A stretch of DNA of 64,000 bases from the NCBI RefSeq assembly GCF_014284235.1, contig NZ_JACOGD010000006.1, forward strand, positions 95,207 through 159,206, written 5' to 3'. Both the position numbers and the translations under genes were made by a program. Below the pieces are notes generated by a model that was not told the DNA's origin, ran no database searches, and saw nothing but the letters and a program-made list of their open reading frames with translations. Origin of the DNA: Cognatundibacterium curvum. Lineage in GTDB: Bacteria > Pseudomonadota > Gammaproteobacteria > Burkholderiales > Burkholderiaceae_D. Shown here one piece after another: positions 51,289 through 60,163 of the stretch; positions within the stretch are counted from its first letter, which is position 1, and every line of letters starts with the position of its first letter.

Positions 51289-53520
51289 CTATGCTGATCT
51301 GGCCTGCTGTTGAGCCACCCAGGTGATCAGATCATCTTCCAGCATGGGGCGACCGATGAAAAAACCTTGTCCTTCGTGGCAGCCCATCGCTTTCAGTTTG
51401 TCCCAATGTTGCTGTGTTTCTATTCCTTCAGCAATCACCGCCAGACCAAGTTTCCGGCCCAGCTGAGTAATCAGTTCCGCTATCCTGGGGCCGCCCGGGG
51501 TATCAATCTGGGTCACAAAAGCACGATCGATTTTAAGCCGGTCTACTGGCAGCTTGTCCAGATAACTCAGTGAGGAAAATCCGGTACCGAAATCATCAAT
51601 CGCAATCTGTATGCCCATTTCTTTGAGCGCATGTAAATGCTGTTCAAAGATAGCCGTACCGTCGACGGTCACAGATTCCGTGATTTCCAGTTCCAGATGA
51701 TGTGGATTCAGGCCGCTGTCATCCAGTGCCTTTTTCACGTTCAGGATGAAATCTTCCTGACGGAACTGCACTACTGACACATTGACTGCGATGCGTGCCG
51801 GTGCGATGCCGGCTTTTTGCAGTCTGACCATGTAAAAGCAGGCGGTGCGTAATACCCAGGCGCCCAGACTGACGATCAGGCCGGAATATTCGGCGAGCGG
51901 AATAAAGTCGACCGGCGGTATCATTTCACCCTCATCGGTGCGCCAGCGTATCAACGCTTCCATACCGATGAAGCGGCCGCTTTCCAGCTCGATTTGTGGC
52001 TGATACATCAGGAACAGCCGTTCAGAGTCAAATGCACGGTGCAGGTTCTGCATCAGCGTGGCACGTTCGCGTATCTCTATGCCCATTTTGCGGGTAAATA
52101 CCGTAAAGCTGCCACGTTGCATGGTTTTGCTGCGCTTTAAGGCGATGCTTGCATCCTTGAGCGCCTCGGCACCATCACCCTCATAGCCATCCAGCGCCAC
52201 CATGCCAATAGAGCAGGACACAGCATGCGCAGTTTCATTGATCAGGTAAGGTGTACTGAACAGTTGCTTCAGTTGTTCAGGCAACAGCTGATCTTCATTG
52301 CCAAGCAGACCAAATACATCGCCGGAAATCCGCGCAATAAAGACTTCTTCACCGAGTGCTTTACCGAGTCGGTCCGCCACAGCCTGTAATAACAAGTCGC
52401 CATAATGATGGCCGAGTACGTCATTGATTTCAGCGAAATCATCGATGTCGATCAATGCCACCATTTGCGGTGCCGTCTGTACATGACGGCTGCTGTCGAT
52501 CTGGCCAATAAAGCGTAAGCGGTTAGGCAGGCTCAGTAACTGATCGCGGTAGGCATGATTTTTAAGCTGATTCACCAGCGTCAGATTATCCAGACAGACG
52601 CCCAGATTCGAGCAAAAGACTTCCAGCAGATTACGGTTAATTTCGCTGAGTGCAAACGGCAAGTCAATATAGGCTGCGAGCGGGCGGTTGCCGCGTCCGG
52701 CAAAATACAGCGTCATATTTCTTTCGCTGAATAAGGGTTCTCTGTGTATCAGGACATGTTTAAGTGCATCACGTATTTCAGGATTGCGGATATCATCAAT
52801 CGCACAATTCATGAGCTTGCTGTACTGACCTGCTGACGCGATGACATTGAATTGCTGACTGGGATTATCGTCGCAGGCATCGCCCTGCGCGCACAGCACA
52901 CCTTCCGGCGGTACCCCACAGAGTGCCGCAATCTGGGTGATGACACCGGCGGCAAAGGCTTGTATGCCATGATCGAAGGTGAAGGAGGCACTCGATTCTA
53001 TGATCTGGTGCAAACCCTTGCGGCTGGTGTCGATGGTCCGTATCTGTTCATAGGAGCGTATCGCAGCTGTCAGCGAGGTCAGCAATTTTTTGCGGGTCAG
53101 CTCGCTTTTGGTTTTGTAGTCATTGATGTCAAAGTCGCGGATCGCGTCTTCTTCCGGCGCATAGCCTGGCTGTCCGGTACGCAGGATGATACGGGTATCG
53201 TGCCATTTGAGTTCGTCGCGGATATAGCTGACCAGCTCCAGACCCGCATGTTCGGTTTCCATCACCACATCGAGCAGGATGACAGCAATATCGGACTGGG
53301 TGGAAAAAACGCGGCGGGTTTCGTCTTTGGAGTAAGTGTGAATGAATTCCAGAGGCCGGTTCAGTATCTGTGCATGTTGTAAGGCAAAGCAGGTCGTTTT
53401 GTGGACATCGTCATCGTCGTCCACAATGGCGATTTTCCAGCTGCGCCCTGCTTGGGATGGCGGCACCAGGTCGCCGCTATCTTCTTCAATAAATAGTGCA
53501 TCATCATCCAGGTCAGACAT
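51289..53520 (-). CDS. response regulator with DUF3369, degenerate GGDEF and EAL domains
   Basis: A 743-residue cytoplasmic regulator. The receiver has KIAIVDDDDDVHK and the phospho-acceptor in VILLDVVMETEHAG. DUF3369 is followed by a GGDEF domain with SGDVF in place of GGDEF, so it should not make c-di-GMP, and an EAL domain with all key residues: GMEALIRW, NVSVVQF, ELEITES, IDDFGTGFSS, KIDRAF, AEGIET. It is therefore probably a phosphodiesterase. GGAG lies before the ATG at 53520. The receiver and DUF3369 part is very similar to that of the HD-GYP regulator at 2014-3528, so the two are paralogues with different outputs. No kinase is adjacent. Confidence 0.9.
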   Translation of the reverse strand: MSDLDDDALFIEEDSGDLVPPSQAGRSWKIAIVDDDDDVHKTTCFALQHAQILNRPLEFIHTYSKDETRRVFSTQSDIAVILLDVVMETEHAGLELVSYIRDELKWHDTRIILRTGQPGYAPEEDAIRDFDINDYKTKSELTRKKLLTSLTAAIRSYEQIRTIDTSRKGLHQIIESSASFTFDHGIQAFAAGVITQIAALCGVPPEGVLCAQGDACDDNPSQQFNVIASAGQYSKLMNCAIDDIRNPEIRDALKHVLIHREPLFSERNMTLYFAGRGNRPLAAYIDLPFALSEINRNLLEVFCSNLGVCLDNLTLVNQLKNHAYRDQLLSLPNRLRFIGQIDSSRHVQTAPQMVALIDIDDFAEINDVLGHHYGDLLLQAVADRLGKALGEEVFIARISGDVFGLLGNEDQLLPEQLKQLFSTPYLINETAHAVSCSIGMVALDGYEGDGAEALKDASIALKRSKTMQRGSFTVFTRKMGIEIRERATLMQNLHRAFDSERLFLMYQPQIELESGRFIGMEALIRWRTDEGEMIPPVDFIPLAEYSGLIVSLGAWVLRTACFYMVRLQKAGIAPARIAVNVSVVQFRQEDFILNVKKALDDSGLNPHHLELEITESVTVDGTAIFEQHLHALKEMGIQIAIDDFGTGFSSLSYLDKLPVDRLKIDRAFVTQIDTPGGPRIAELITQLGRKLGLAVIAEGIETQQHWDKLKAMGCHEGQGFFIGRPMLEDDLITWVAQQQARSA

Positions 53521-53675
53521 GTCGACTCCATTCAGGAAGCCCACAGGATCAGGCCGCGGGCATGGTACAACATCATTTCTGCTTTACTGCACTTGCTGCC
53601 ACTATCCGTACTACCGCTACTTCATATCACTTTTACAGCTCAGTATAACCTAGCTACCTTCAGGTAATGTGGCAT

Positions 53676-54950
53676 TTATGCAAATCTTCGTGCTGCATCC
53701 AGCGCTAATCCGGCACCGATGCTGCCGAACAAATCGCCTTCTACGCTGCGCGCATGCGGCACCACGGCGCTGATTTGCTGGCGTAAACCGCGCACACCGC
53801 TGGAACCCCCGGTGAAAAACACGGTATCGACTTGCTCCGGACGTATGCCCGCCATCGTGATGACCTGACCGACAGTCGCGGCAATCTGGCTGCCCAGACT
53901 GTGTACCGATTGCTGGAAGCTGGCCTGGTCCAGCTCCAATACACAAGACTGATCCGCCTGCTTGCTGCGCAAACGGTCCAGCTCCAGCCGTATCTGGTCC
54001 TGGTCAGATAACATGATCTTGGCGCTTTCCGCCTGTATCGCCAGCCAGTGGCCATCACGGTAGTCGACCAGATTGAGCAGGCGTTCGAACGCTGCTTTGG
54101 TGGCTGGCTCGCGGATATCGCGGTAGACGTCTTGCAATTCGCGCCAGATTTTTTGGGTATAGACCAGATTGATGGTGTGCCAGGTCGCCAGATTGAAGTA
54201 ATAGCCGGAAGGGATATCACTGGCATTACCCAATCGTCCGCCCAGACCCAGCAGTGGCATCAGATGCGCCAGGCTCAGATATTTATCGAAATCGGTACCA
54301 CCCAGATGGACACCGGCATTGGCCAGAATGTCATCGCGCCGGTCGCTCAGATGCGCGCGTTGCGGCGACAGCCGGACCAGAGAAAAGTCTGAGGTACCAC
54401 CGCCTATATCGGCAATCAGGACCAGCTGCTCGCGGTCTATGCGCGATTCATAATCAAATGCGGCCGCAATCGGCTCGAACTGAAAGTGGATGTCTTTAAA
54501 GCCGGCCGCGCGCGCGATCTGCTCCAGCGTATCCTGTGCCAGCTGGTCAGCTGCCGGATTATCGTCGATAAAGTGTACCGGACGACCCAGTACCACCTGG
54601 CTGAAGCTTTGGCCAGCGCTGCGCTCGGCACGCTGTTTTAATTCAGCGATGAACTGGCCCAGCAGATTGCGGAAGGCTACCGACTTCCCCTGTACTTCAG
54701 TCTGACCATCCATCAGGGAGGTGCCGAGCAGGCTTTTCATTGAGCGCATCAGCCGGCCTTCGGTACCGGCCAGATAGCTGGCCAGCGCAGCGCGACCATA
54801 TTGAATCTGATCTTCTTCGGCATCGAAAAACACCACCGAAGGCAAGGTGACTTTATCTTCTTCCAGCGTCAGCATTGCGGCCTGACTGGCTTGCAGCCAG
54901 CCTACCGTTGAATTCGAGGTACCAAAATCTACACCACAAGCTTGCGACAT
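53676..54950 (-). CDS. short Hsp70-family protein (YegD-like)
   Basis: A 424-residue Hsp70 ATPase-domain protein without a C-terminal peptide-binding domain, close in length to E. coli YegD (about 450). The phosphate-1 loop is GVDFGTSNSTVGW, the phosphate-2 loop is ADIGGGTSDFS, and the adenosine motif is FFTGGSSGVRGLRQ; CGVDFGTSN has the family start. It likely binds and hydrolyses ATP. The role is unknown, and it could serve as a chaperone-like switch. Two starts are possible (54959 and 54950). No DnaJ or GrpE partner is nearby. Confidence 0.87.
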   Translation of the reverse strand: MSQACGVDFGTSNSTVGWLQASQAAMLTLEEDKVTLPSVVFFDAEEDQIQYGRAALASYLAGTEGRLMRSMKSLLGTSLMDGQTEVQGKSVAFRNLLGQFIAELKQRAERSAGQSFSQVVLGRPVHFIDDNPAADQLAQDTLEQIARAAGFKDIHFQFEPIAAAFDYESRIDREQLVLIADIGGGTSDFSLVRLSPQRAHLSDRRDDILANAGVHLGGTDFDKYLSLAHLMPLLGLGGRLGNASDIPSGYYFNLATWHTINLVYTQKIWRELQDVYRDIREPATKAAFERLLNLVDYRDGHWLAIQAESAKIMLSDQDQIRLELDRLRSKQADQSCVLELDQASFQQSVHSLGSQIAATVGQVITMAGIRPEQVDTVFFTGGSSGVRGLRQQISAVVPHARSVEGDLFGSIGAGLALDAARRFA

Positions 54951-54963
54951 GAAAAACATCCTG

Positions 54964-55001
54964 AAAAAACGAAAACGCCGTCAGGGAAAAGCCTGGCGGC
55001 G
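54964..55001 (-). terminator. terminator after the CNNM/CorC gene
   Basis: CGCCGTCAGG at 54976-54985 pairs with CCTGGCGGCG at 54992-55001 with one mismatch; on the minus strand it is followed by a T-rich tail. It is a few bases after the stop of the CNNM-type gene. Confidence 0.75.
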
Positions 55002-55008
55002 TGGAAAA

Positions 55009-56322
55009 TTAAGATTCGGGGGTGACTGGCGGTGCATTGGTACGCACCACCAGCAATTGATCAATCCGGTAATGGTCGATATCAACCACTTCAAATTTGT
55101 ACGCGCCTACCATCACGAAATCAGTCCGTTTCGGAATTTTTTTCAGCATCGTCATCATGAAGCCCGCAATAGTCTCATAGCTGCCCTGTTCCGGCAAGCT
55201 GTCGATATCCAGTGCACGGCATACATCCTCGATGGTGGTGGCGCCATCAATGAGCCAGGAGTGACTGTCGCGCTGGACAATCTGATCTTCCAGGAAAGGA
55301 TGAACCAGGTTGCCCATCAGGGTACTCAGCACATCATTGAGCGTGATCACTCCCACCACCAGCGCATATTCATTGAGGATCACAGCAAAATCTTCGCGCG
55401 TGCCTTTGAATTGCTCCAGCATCTCAGACAAGGTCAGCGAATCCGGCACCGCCAGCGCGGTGCGCAGCGATAATTCCTGTACCTTAGTGAAGGGTTGATT
55501 GGTCAGCACGCGTTTCAGTATGTCTTTGGATTCCACATAACCGACCACATTGTCGATATGACCGTCACACACCAGAAATTTGGTATGCGGATGTTCTGCG
55601 ATTTTCTGGCGTATCACCACATCGCTGTCCTGTAGCGTAAAAAACACAATACTGTCGCGTTGTGACATGGCCGAAGGCACGGTGCGGCTTTCCAGTTCGA
55701 ATACATTGCCTATCATATGGTGCTCACGCGCTTGCAGCACCCCGGCTTCCGCACCCGCGTCCACCATGGCATAGATTTCATCCGGCGTGATTTGTTCATC
55801 ACGCTCGGTCGGCAAATTCAGGATATTAAAAATCAGATTGGACAAGCCATTGAAGACCCAGACCAGTGGCTTGAATAAGCGGACTGACAGCATCATCGGT
55901 GTCACGATCAGGACTGCGACCCGCTCAGGCGCAATCATCGCGAGTTTTTTCGGAATCAGGTCGGCAAACAGAATAAATACCGAGGTCACGAATAAGAAGG
56001 AAGTCAGAAAACTGGCGGTATTGACCCAGCTATCATTGCCAAACACCGAATGAAATATCGTTTCAAGATAAGGCGTCAGCGCCTGTTCACCCAGAATACC
56101 ACCCAGTATTGCGACGCCATTTAAACCGATTTGAACCACGGTAAAGAAATGGCCGGGCTCCTGTTGTAACTGTAAGACCTTACTGGCGCGTTGTTCACCT
56201 TCCGCTTCCAGCACCTGTAATTTTCCCTTGCGGGCGGCAGCCAGCGAGATCTCGGACATGGAAAAAAACGCACTGATCACCACCAACAGGGCAATCACCA
56301 GAAAATGATCGAATAATGCCAT
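55009..56322 (-). CDS. CNNM/CorC-type membrane protein (DUF21-CBS-CorC_HlyC)
   Basis: A 437-residue protein of the hemolysin/CNNM transporter family, now considered a magnesium or divalent-cation exporter or regulator. The DUF21 membrane domain has about four helices (residues 5-30, 60-80, 90-115, 130-150); SEISLAAARKGKLQVL is the family signature. The two CBS domains (about 210-330) and a C-terminal CorC_HlyC domain (about 345-425) follow. AAGGAG lies before the ATG. A transport role in Mg2+/Co2+ is known for relatives; ligand here is inferred. Confidence 0.88.
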   Translation of the reverse strand: MALFDHFLVIALLVVISAFFSMSEISLAAARKGKLQVLEAEGEQRASKVLQLQQEPGHFFTVVQIGLNGVAILGGILGEQALTPYLETIFHSVFGNDSWVNTASFLTSFLFVTSVFILFADLIPKKLAMIAPERVAVLIVTPMMLSVRLFKPLVWVFNGLSNLIFNILNLPTERDEQITPDEIYAMVDAGAEAGVLQAREHHMIGNVFELESRTVPSAMSQRDSIVFFTLQDSDVVIRQKIAEHPHTKFLVCDGHIDNVVGYVESKDILKRVLTNQPFTKVQELSLRTALAVPDSLTLSEMLEQFKGTREDFAVILNEYALVVGVITLNDVLSTLMGNLVHPFLEDQIVQRDSHSWLIDGATTIEDVCRALDIDSLPEQGSYETIAGFMMTMLKKIPKRTDFVMVGAYKFEVVDIDHYRIDQLLVVRTNAPPVTPES

Positions 56323-56560
56323 TCTGACTCCTTATAAACTATGCTGCTATAGCATCAGCTGTTGCATCAGCCATTGCATCATATACTATCGTGTTGTCAT
56401 TATGACCGACGCAACAGCGTCGTTGCCAGCATGCTGGCTACTGGCCTGAGCTGCCTGAGCACCCCCAATTTGCGCTAAATTTGCTTTTTCTTACCTTATA
56501 TTGCCTTATTTTTCCTTTTTTTCGCCCGCCTGGCACGGGTATTTTCTGAAAGCTTTCTGC

Positions 56561-57805
56561 ATGACTTCACCTACTGCACAGGATAGCGGGGCCCTGGCAC
56601 CGAATGTCCGTTTTGTATTGCTGACTGTATTTCTGGATATTCTGGGGATAGGTCTGATCATCCCGGTGTTGCCAGCGCTGGTGGCCACATTTCATTTGCC
56701 GGCGGATCAGCAGGCTTACTGGTATGGACTGATCGTGGCGGCGTATGGCCTGATGCAGTTTTTCTTTGCGCCGCTGATCGGTGCCCTGAGTGATCGCTAC
56801 GGGCGGCGTCCGATATTGCTGACCTGCGTATTCGGACTGGGCCTGAATTTTTTACTGATGCCACTGGCCGCCAATGTGAGCTGGTTGCTGCTGATCCGTG
56901 CGCTGGGCGGCGTCACTGCGGGCAATTTGTCGGTGGCCAGTGCCTATATCGCCGATGTCTCCACGCCGGAAAACCGCAGTAAGGCGCTAGGGAAAATCGG
57001 CGCCATGTTCGGACTGGGCTTTATCTGTGGCCCGGTCATCGGCGGGGTGCTGGGCGAAATTGACGTGCACTATCCTTTCTTCCTGGCCGCAGCGGTATCG
57101 ATGGGCAATGTGTTGTACGGTTACCTGGCTTTGCCGGAATCGCTGCCGCAGACCCAGCGCAAGCCGTTCACATTCAAGTCCGCCAATCCTTTTTCTGGCT
57201 TGCTGGGCCTCGCTCATCTGCGTGATGTCGGTGGCCTGATCTGGGTCTATGCGTTGTTCAATTTTGCCCAGTTCACGCTGCAAACCACCTGGGTATTATC
57301 GACTCAGTTGCGCTTTGGCTGGACGCCGCTGCAAAATGGGTTGTCGCTGTTTATGGTCGGCGTCTCCGCTGTGCTCATGCAGGGCGTGTTACTGGGTGCC
57401 TATATCAAGCGGGTCGGCGATGAAAAAGCGGTACAGTACGGCTTGATGTCTTCTTGTGTGGCGTTGACCCTGTACGGGCTGGCGACCGAAGGCTGGATGA
57501 TGTATGTGCTGATACTGTGTAATTTGCTCGCGTTTGCTGCCGGTCCGGCCTTGCAGGCGATTTTTTCCAGGGCGGTGGATGCCGGTTCCCAAGGCATGGC
57601 GATGGGTTCATTAAGCTCCCTGGCCAGCGTGATGAGTGTCACGGCTACGCTGGCAGGCAATAACCTGCTGGGCTATGTCAGCCATGCGCCTAAACACAGC
57701 TGGACACTGGGTGCACCGTTTTTCATGGCGGCAGCGGTACAACTGCTGGCCTTGTTGCTGGCAAGCCGCTATCTGCGCCGTAAGCGCGCCTTAGCGAATG
57801 CGTAA
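56561..57805 (+). CDS. TetA-like MFS efflux transporter
   Basis: A 414-residue transporter with about 12 hydrophobic helices. The N-terminal VLLTVFLDILGIGLIIPVLPALV and the loop GALSDRYGRRPILL (the A motif of MFS proton antiporters) match the TCR/Tet family. It may export drugs or metabolites; resemblance is to the chromosomal TetA-like members more than to plasmid tetracycline determinants, and there is no adjacent tetR. The start at 56561 has no strong ribosome binding site; 20 upstream in-frame codons do not look protein-like. Confidence 0.87.
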   Translation: MTSPTAQDSGALAPNVRFVLLTVFLDILGIGLIIPVLPALVATFHLPADQQAYWYGLIVAAYGLMQFFFAPLIGALSDRYGRRPILLTCVFGLGLNFLLMPLAANVSWLLLIRALGGVTAGNLSVASAYIADVSTPENRSKALGKIGAMFGLGFICGPVIGGVLGEIDVHYPFFLAAAVSMGNVLYGYLALPESLPQTQRKPFTFKSANPFSGLLGLAHLRDVGGLIWVYALFNFAQFTLQTTWVLSTQLRFGWTPLQNGLSLFMVGVSAVLMQGVLLGAYIKRVGDEKAVQYGLMSSCVALTLYGLATEGWMMYVLILCNLLAFAAGPALQAIFSRAVDAGSQGMAMGSLSSLASVMSVTATLAGNNLLGYVSHAPKHSWTLGAPFFMAAAVQLLALLLASRYLRRKRALANA

Positions 57806-57930
57806 AAGGTGATTTCGCTGTTGAGGCCTGTGCTGTGTGAGCGAAGAAAAGGGTAGAATTCAAATAATCTTTTGACAAAAATATGCAGGCTGGCCAGAAT
57901 GAGCAGCCTGTTTTTGTCTTTGTGAACAAG

Positions 57931-58551
57931 ATGCCCATCAAGTCTGATTTCCCCCGGCTGTGCCAGCGGAGTTTGCTGCTCTGTTTCTTATTGCCCGGTT
58001 TGCTGACTGCATGCTCCAGTCCTTATTCCCGTTTGCATTACCAGTCAGAGTGTTCCGCTGCGTTTGCTCAGCAAGCGATCAACTGGAGTTTTATCAATCA
58101 GGTGCATGGTGCTAAACGAAAATGGCTGATCGACCCCAGCGGCATACAGACGCAGGATGAGGCGATCCGGGTAGCAAGCACACTCGCACCCCTGTTTTTG
58201 CTGGATAGCTACGCGATCAAGCCGGAACCGGTTTCCGGTTATTACGCGGCTTCGGCATACAGAACTTTGTTTACTGCCAAAGGCGCGGCGACACCGTTTC
58301 GTGCCGGACCGTTTCCGGGTGGTGACACGAAGATGCAGCGTAGCGGGTTCAGTCGTGCTTATGACTGGCAGTTTGTGAGTCCGAATGCACTCCATGTCTC
58401 GCTCGATTTTTTCGACAAAGACGCGCAACAGATACACACGGATCGCATCATTCTGCTTGGCAGGGATAGTTTGTGGCAGTTTGACGGCTATGCCGATACC
58501 GGGCGCACTACCCGGCCGTATCAGGCACGTAGCAGTTATTGCAGCTTATGA
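57931..58551 (+). CDS. lipoprotein of unknown function
   Basis: A 206-residue predicted lipoprotein. The signal region RSLLLCFLLPGLLTAC has the lipobox LTAC with the Cys near residue 28. The mature part has a few conserved-looking elements (HGAKRKWLIDPSGIQTQDEAIRVA, WQFVSPNALHVSLDFFDKDAQQ) but no family I can name. The start is uncertain: an ATG at 57883 would add 16 residues; 57931 fits the signal peptide better. The gene ends before a terminator. Confidence 0.65.
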   Translation: MPIKSDFPRLCQRSLLLCFLLPGLLTACSSPYSRLHYQSECSAAFAQQAINWSFINQVHGAKRKWLIDPSGIQTQDEAIRVASTLAPLFLLDSYAIKPEPVSGYYAASAYRTLFTAKGAATPFRAGPFPGGDTKMQRSGFSRAYDWQFVSPNALHVSLDFFDKDAQQIHTDRIILLGRDSLWQFDGYADTGRTTRPYQARSSYCSL

Positions 58552-58583
58552 GGTGAGAGCGCGGCAGCGTTTAGCCACCAATA

Positions 58584-58616
58584 TAAAAAAAGCGGATCAA
58601 CTGATCCGCTTTTTTG
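58584..58616. terminator. bidirectional terminator between lipoprotein and dctA
   Basis: AGCGGATCA at 58591-58599 and TGATCCGCT at 58602-58610 form a perfect 9-bp stem with a short loop, with A-run before and T-run after. It serves the convergent lipoprotein and dctA genes. Confidence 0.9.
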
Positions 58617-58627
58617 TTGGTACAGCT

Positions 58628-58639
58628 AGGGCCTGTTAA
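58628..58639. repeat. AGGGCCTGTTAA repeat copy on the dctA stop codon
   Basis: AGGGCCTGTTAA contains the complement of the dctA stop codon (58636-58638). The core is identical to those at 39583 and 47401; the rest of the arm is not present. Confidence 0.55.
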
Positions 58640-59958
58640 TGCACGTTCATCTGCTGAGGATGACGGTCGTGCATCGCTTCGTAGTCGGTATCAGCGACCG
58701 GAGATGGCGCATCCAGTTCCGCGTTTAAGGTTTGCATATTCACATCATTGCCCCACTTGCCGACCACGATGGTTGCGACACCGTTACCGATCAGATTGGT
58801 CAGTGCACGGGCTTCCGACATGAAGCGATCGATGCCAAGGATCAGTGCCAGGCCTGCCACCGGTATGCCGCCAACTGCCGACAAAGTCGCTGCCAGTACG
58901 ATAAAGCCACTGCCTGTGATACCTGCTGCGCCTTTAGAAGTCAGCAGCAATACTGCCAGCAAGGTCAACTGCTGGGTCAGTGACATTGGTGTGTCCGTCG
59001 CCTGTGCAATAAATACCGCAGCCATGGTCAGATAAATCGAAGTGCCATCCAGGTTAAACGAATAACCGGTAGGGATCACCAGACCAACGACAGATTTTTT
59101 CACGCCCAGTTTCTCCAGCTTGGCGATGATGCCTGGCAGTGCAGATTCAGACGAAGAAGTGCCGAGTACGATCAGCAATTCTTCTTTGATGTACTTGATG
59201 AATTTCCAGATGCTGAAGCCATGCACGGCTGCGATGGTGCCGAGTACCACAAAAATAAACAGCAGGCAGGTCACATAGAAGCTCGCCATCAGACTCGCCA
59301 GCGACAGCAGCGAGGCGATGCCGAACTTACCTATCGTGAATGCCATCGCACCGAAAGCACCGATAGGAGCGACTTTCATGATGTAGCCGATGATCACGAA
59401 CAGCACATGCGAGAACTTTTCTATGCAATCAAAAATCAGGGTGCCACGACCACCGAAACGGTGCAGTGCGAAACCAAAGAATACGGAAATCAACAGTACC
59501 TGCAGGATTTCGCCTTTGGCAAACGCATCGACAAAAGTCGTCGGGATCAGCGCCATCAGGAATTCCACCGTGGTCTGCATCTTGCCAGGTGCCGTGTAGG
59601 CCGCGATTTCCTTGGTGTTGAGGCTGTGCGGGTCGATATGCATGCCTGCGCCGGGTTGCCATAAATTGACGACCACCAGACCCACAATCAGGGCTAAGGT
59701 ACTCACAACTTCAAAATAGAGCAATGCCATACCGCCAGTCTTGCCGACTTTTTTCATGTCTTCCATACCGGCGATACCCACCACCACGGTACAGAAAATG
59801 ATAGGCGCGATCATCATCTTGATCAGCTTGATGAACGCGTCACCCAGCGGCTTTAAAGAAGCGCCGGTTTCAGGATAATAGTGACCAACCAACACACCGA
59901 TCACGATGGCTGAGATCACCTGAAAATACAGGGATTTATAAATAGGTTGCGATTGCAT
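58636..59958 (-). CDS. dctA: C4-dicarboxylate transporter DctA
   Basis: A 440-residue sodium/proton-dicarboxylate symporter for succinate, fumarate, malate and similar acids in the inner membrane, with about 8 helices and two hairpin loops. The family signature [28 protein letters not shown] is present, as are [40 protein letters not shown] and [19 protein letters not shown]. The ATG at 59958 has GGAG 7 bases upstream. The MocR gene lies upstream in the same direction, and a dyad at 60112-60138 lies in the dctA promoter. No DctB/DctD pair is in view. Confidence 0.94.
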   Translation of the reverse strand: MQSQPIYKSLYFQVISAIVIGVLVGHYYPETGASLKPLGDAFIKLIKMMIAPIIFCTVVVGIAGMEDMKKVGKTGGMALLYFEVVSTLALIVGLVVVNLWQPGAGMHIDPHSLNTKEIAAYTAPGKMQTTVEFLMALIPTTFVDAFAKGEILQVLLISVFFGFALHRFGGRGTLIFDCIEKFSHVLFVIIGYIMKVAPIGAFGAMAFTIGKFGIASLLSLASLMASFYVTCLLFIFVVLGTIAAVHGFSIWKFIKYIKEELLIVLGTSSSESALPGIIAKLEKLGVKKSVVGLVIPTGYSFNLDGTSIYLTMAAVFIAQATDTPMSLTQQLTLLAVLLLTSKGAAGITGSGFIVLAATLSAVGGIPVAGLALILGIDRFMSEARALTNLIGNGVATIVVGKWGNDVNMQTLNAELDAPSPVADTDYEAMHDRHPQQMNVH

Positions 59959-60111
59959 GACTAGTCTCCGGATTGGGAATCGTTTTTTGTCAGCCTGGCG
60001 GCGGACGACGGATATGCGGGTCACCGTCTTTTCACGATTATCGAAAACTGGATGTCGCTTGCCTATTGTGTGTATCCACACTGTGCGCTGTGGGTATTAC
60101 TTAGCAGTTCA

Positions 60112-60138
60112 GAATTGCTCCCTGAATTGGTGCAATTC
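60112..60138. promoter_or_regulatory. inverted repeat in the dctA promoter region
   Basis: GAATTGC at 60112-60118 and GCAATTC at 60132-60138 are a perfect 7-bp dyad with a 13-base spacer that holds a further GAATTG. It lies about 150 bases before the dctA start and just after the MocR gene. It may be an operator for MocR or another regulator; this is inference. Confidence 0.4.
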
Positions 60139-60163
60139 CCTTGTATCTTTGTAAAAAACGAGC

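Noticed and set aside
56501-56560. Extension of the MFS transporter start to 56501
   Set aside because: The added residues are not family-like and have no ribosome binding site.
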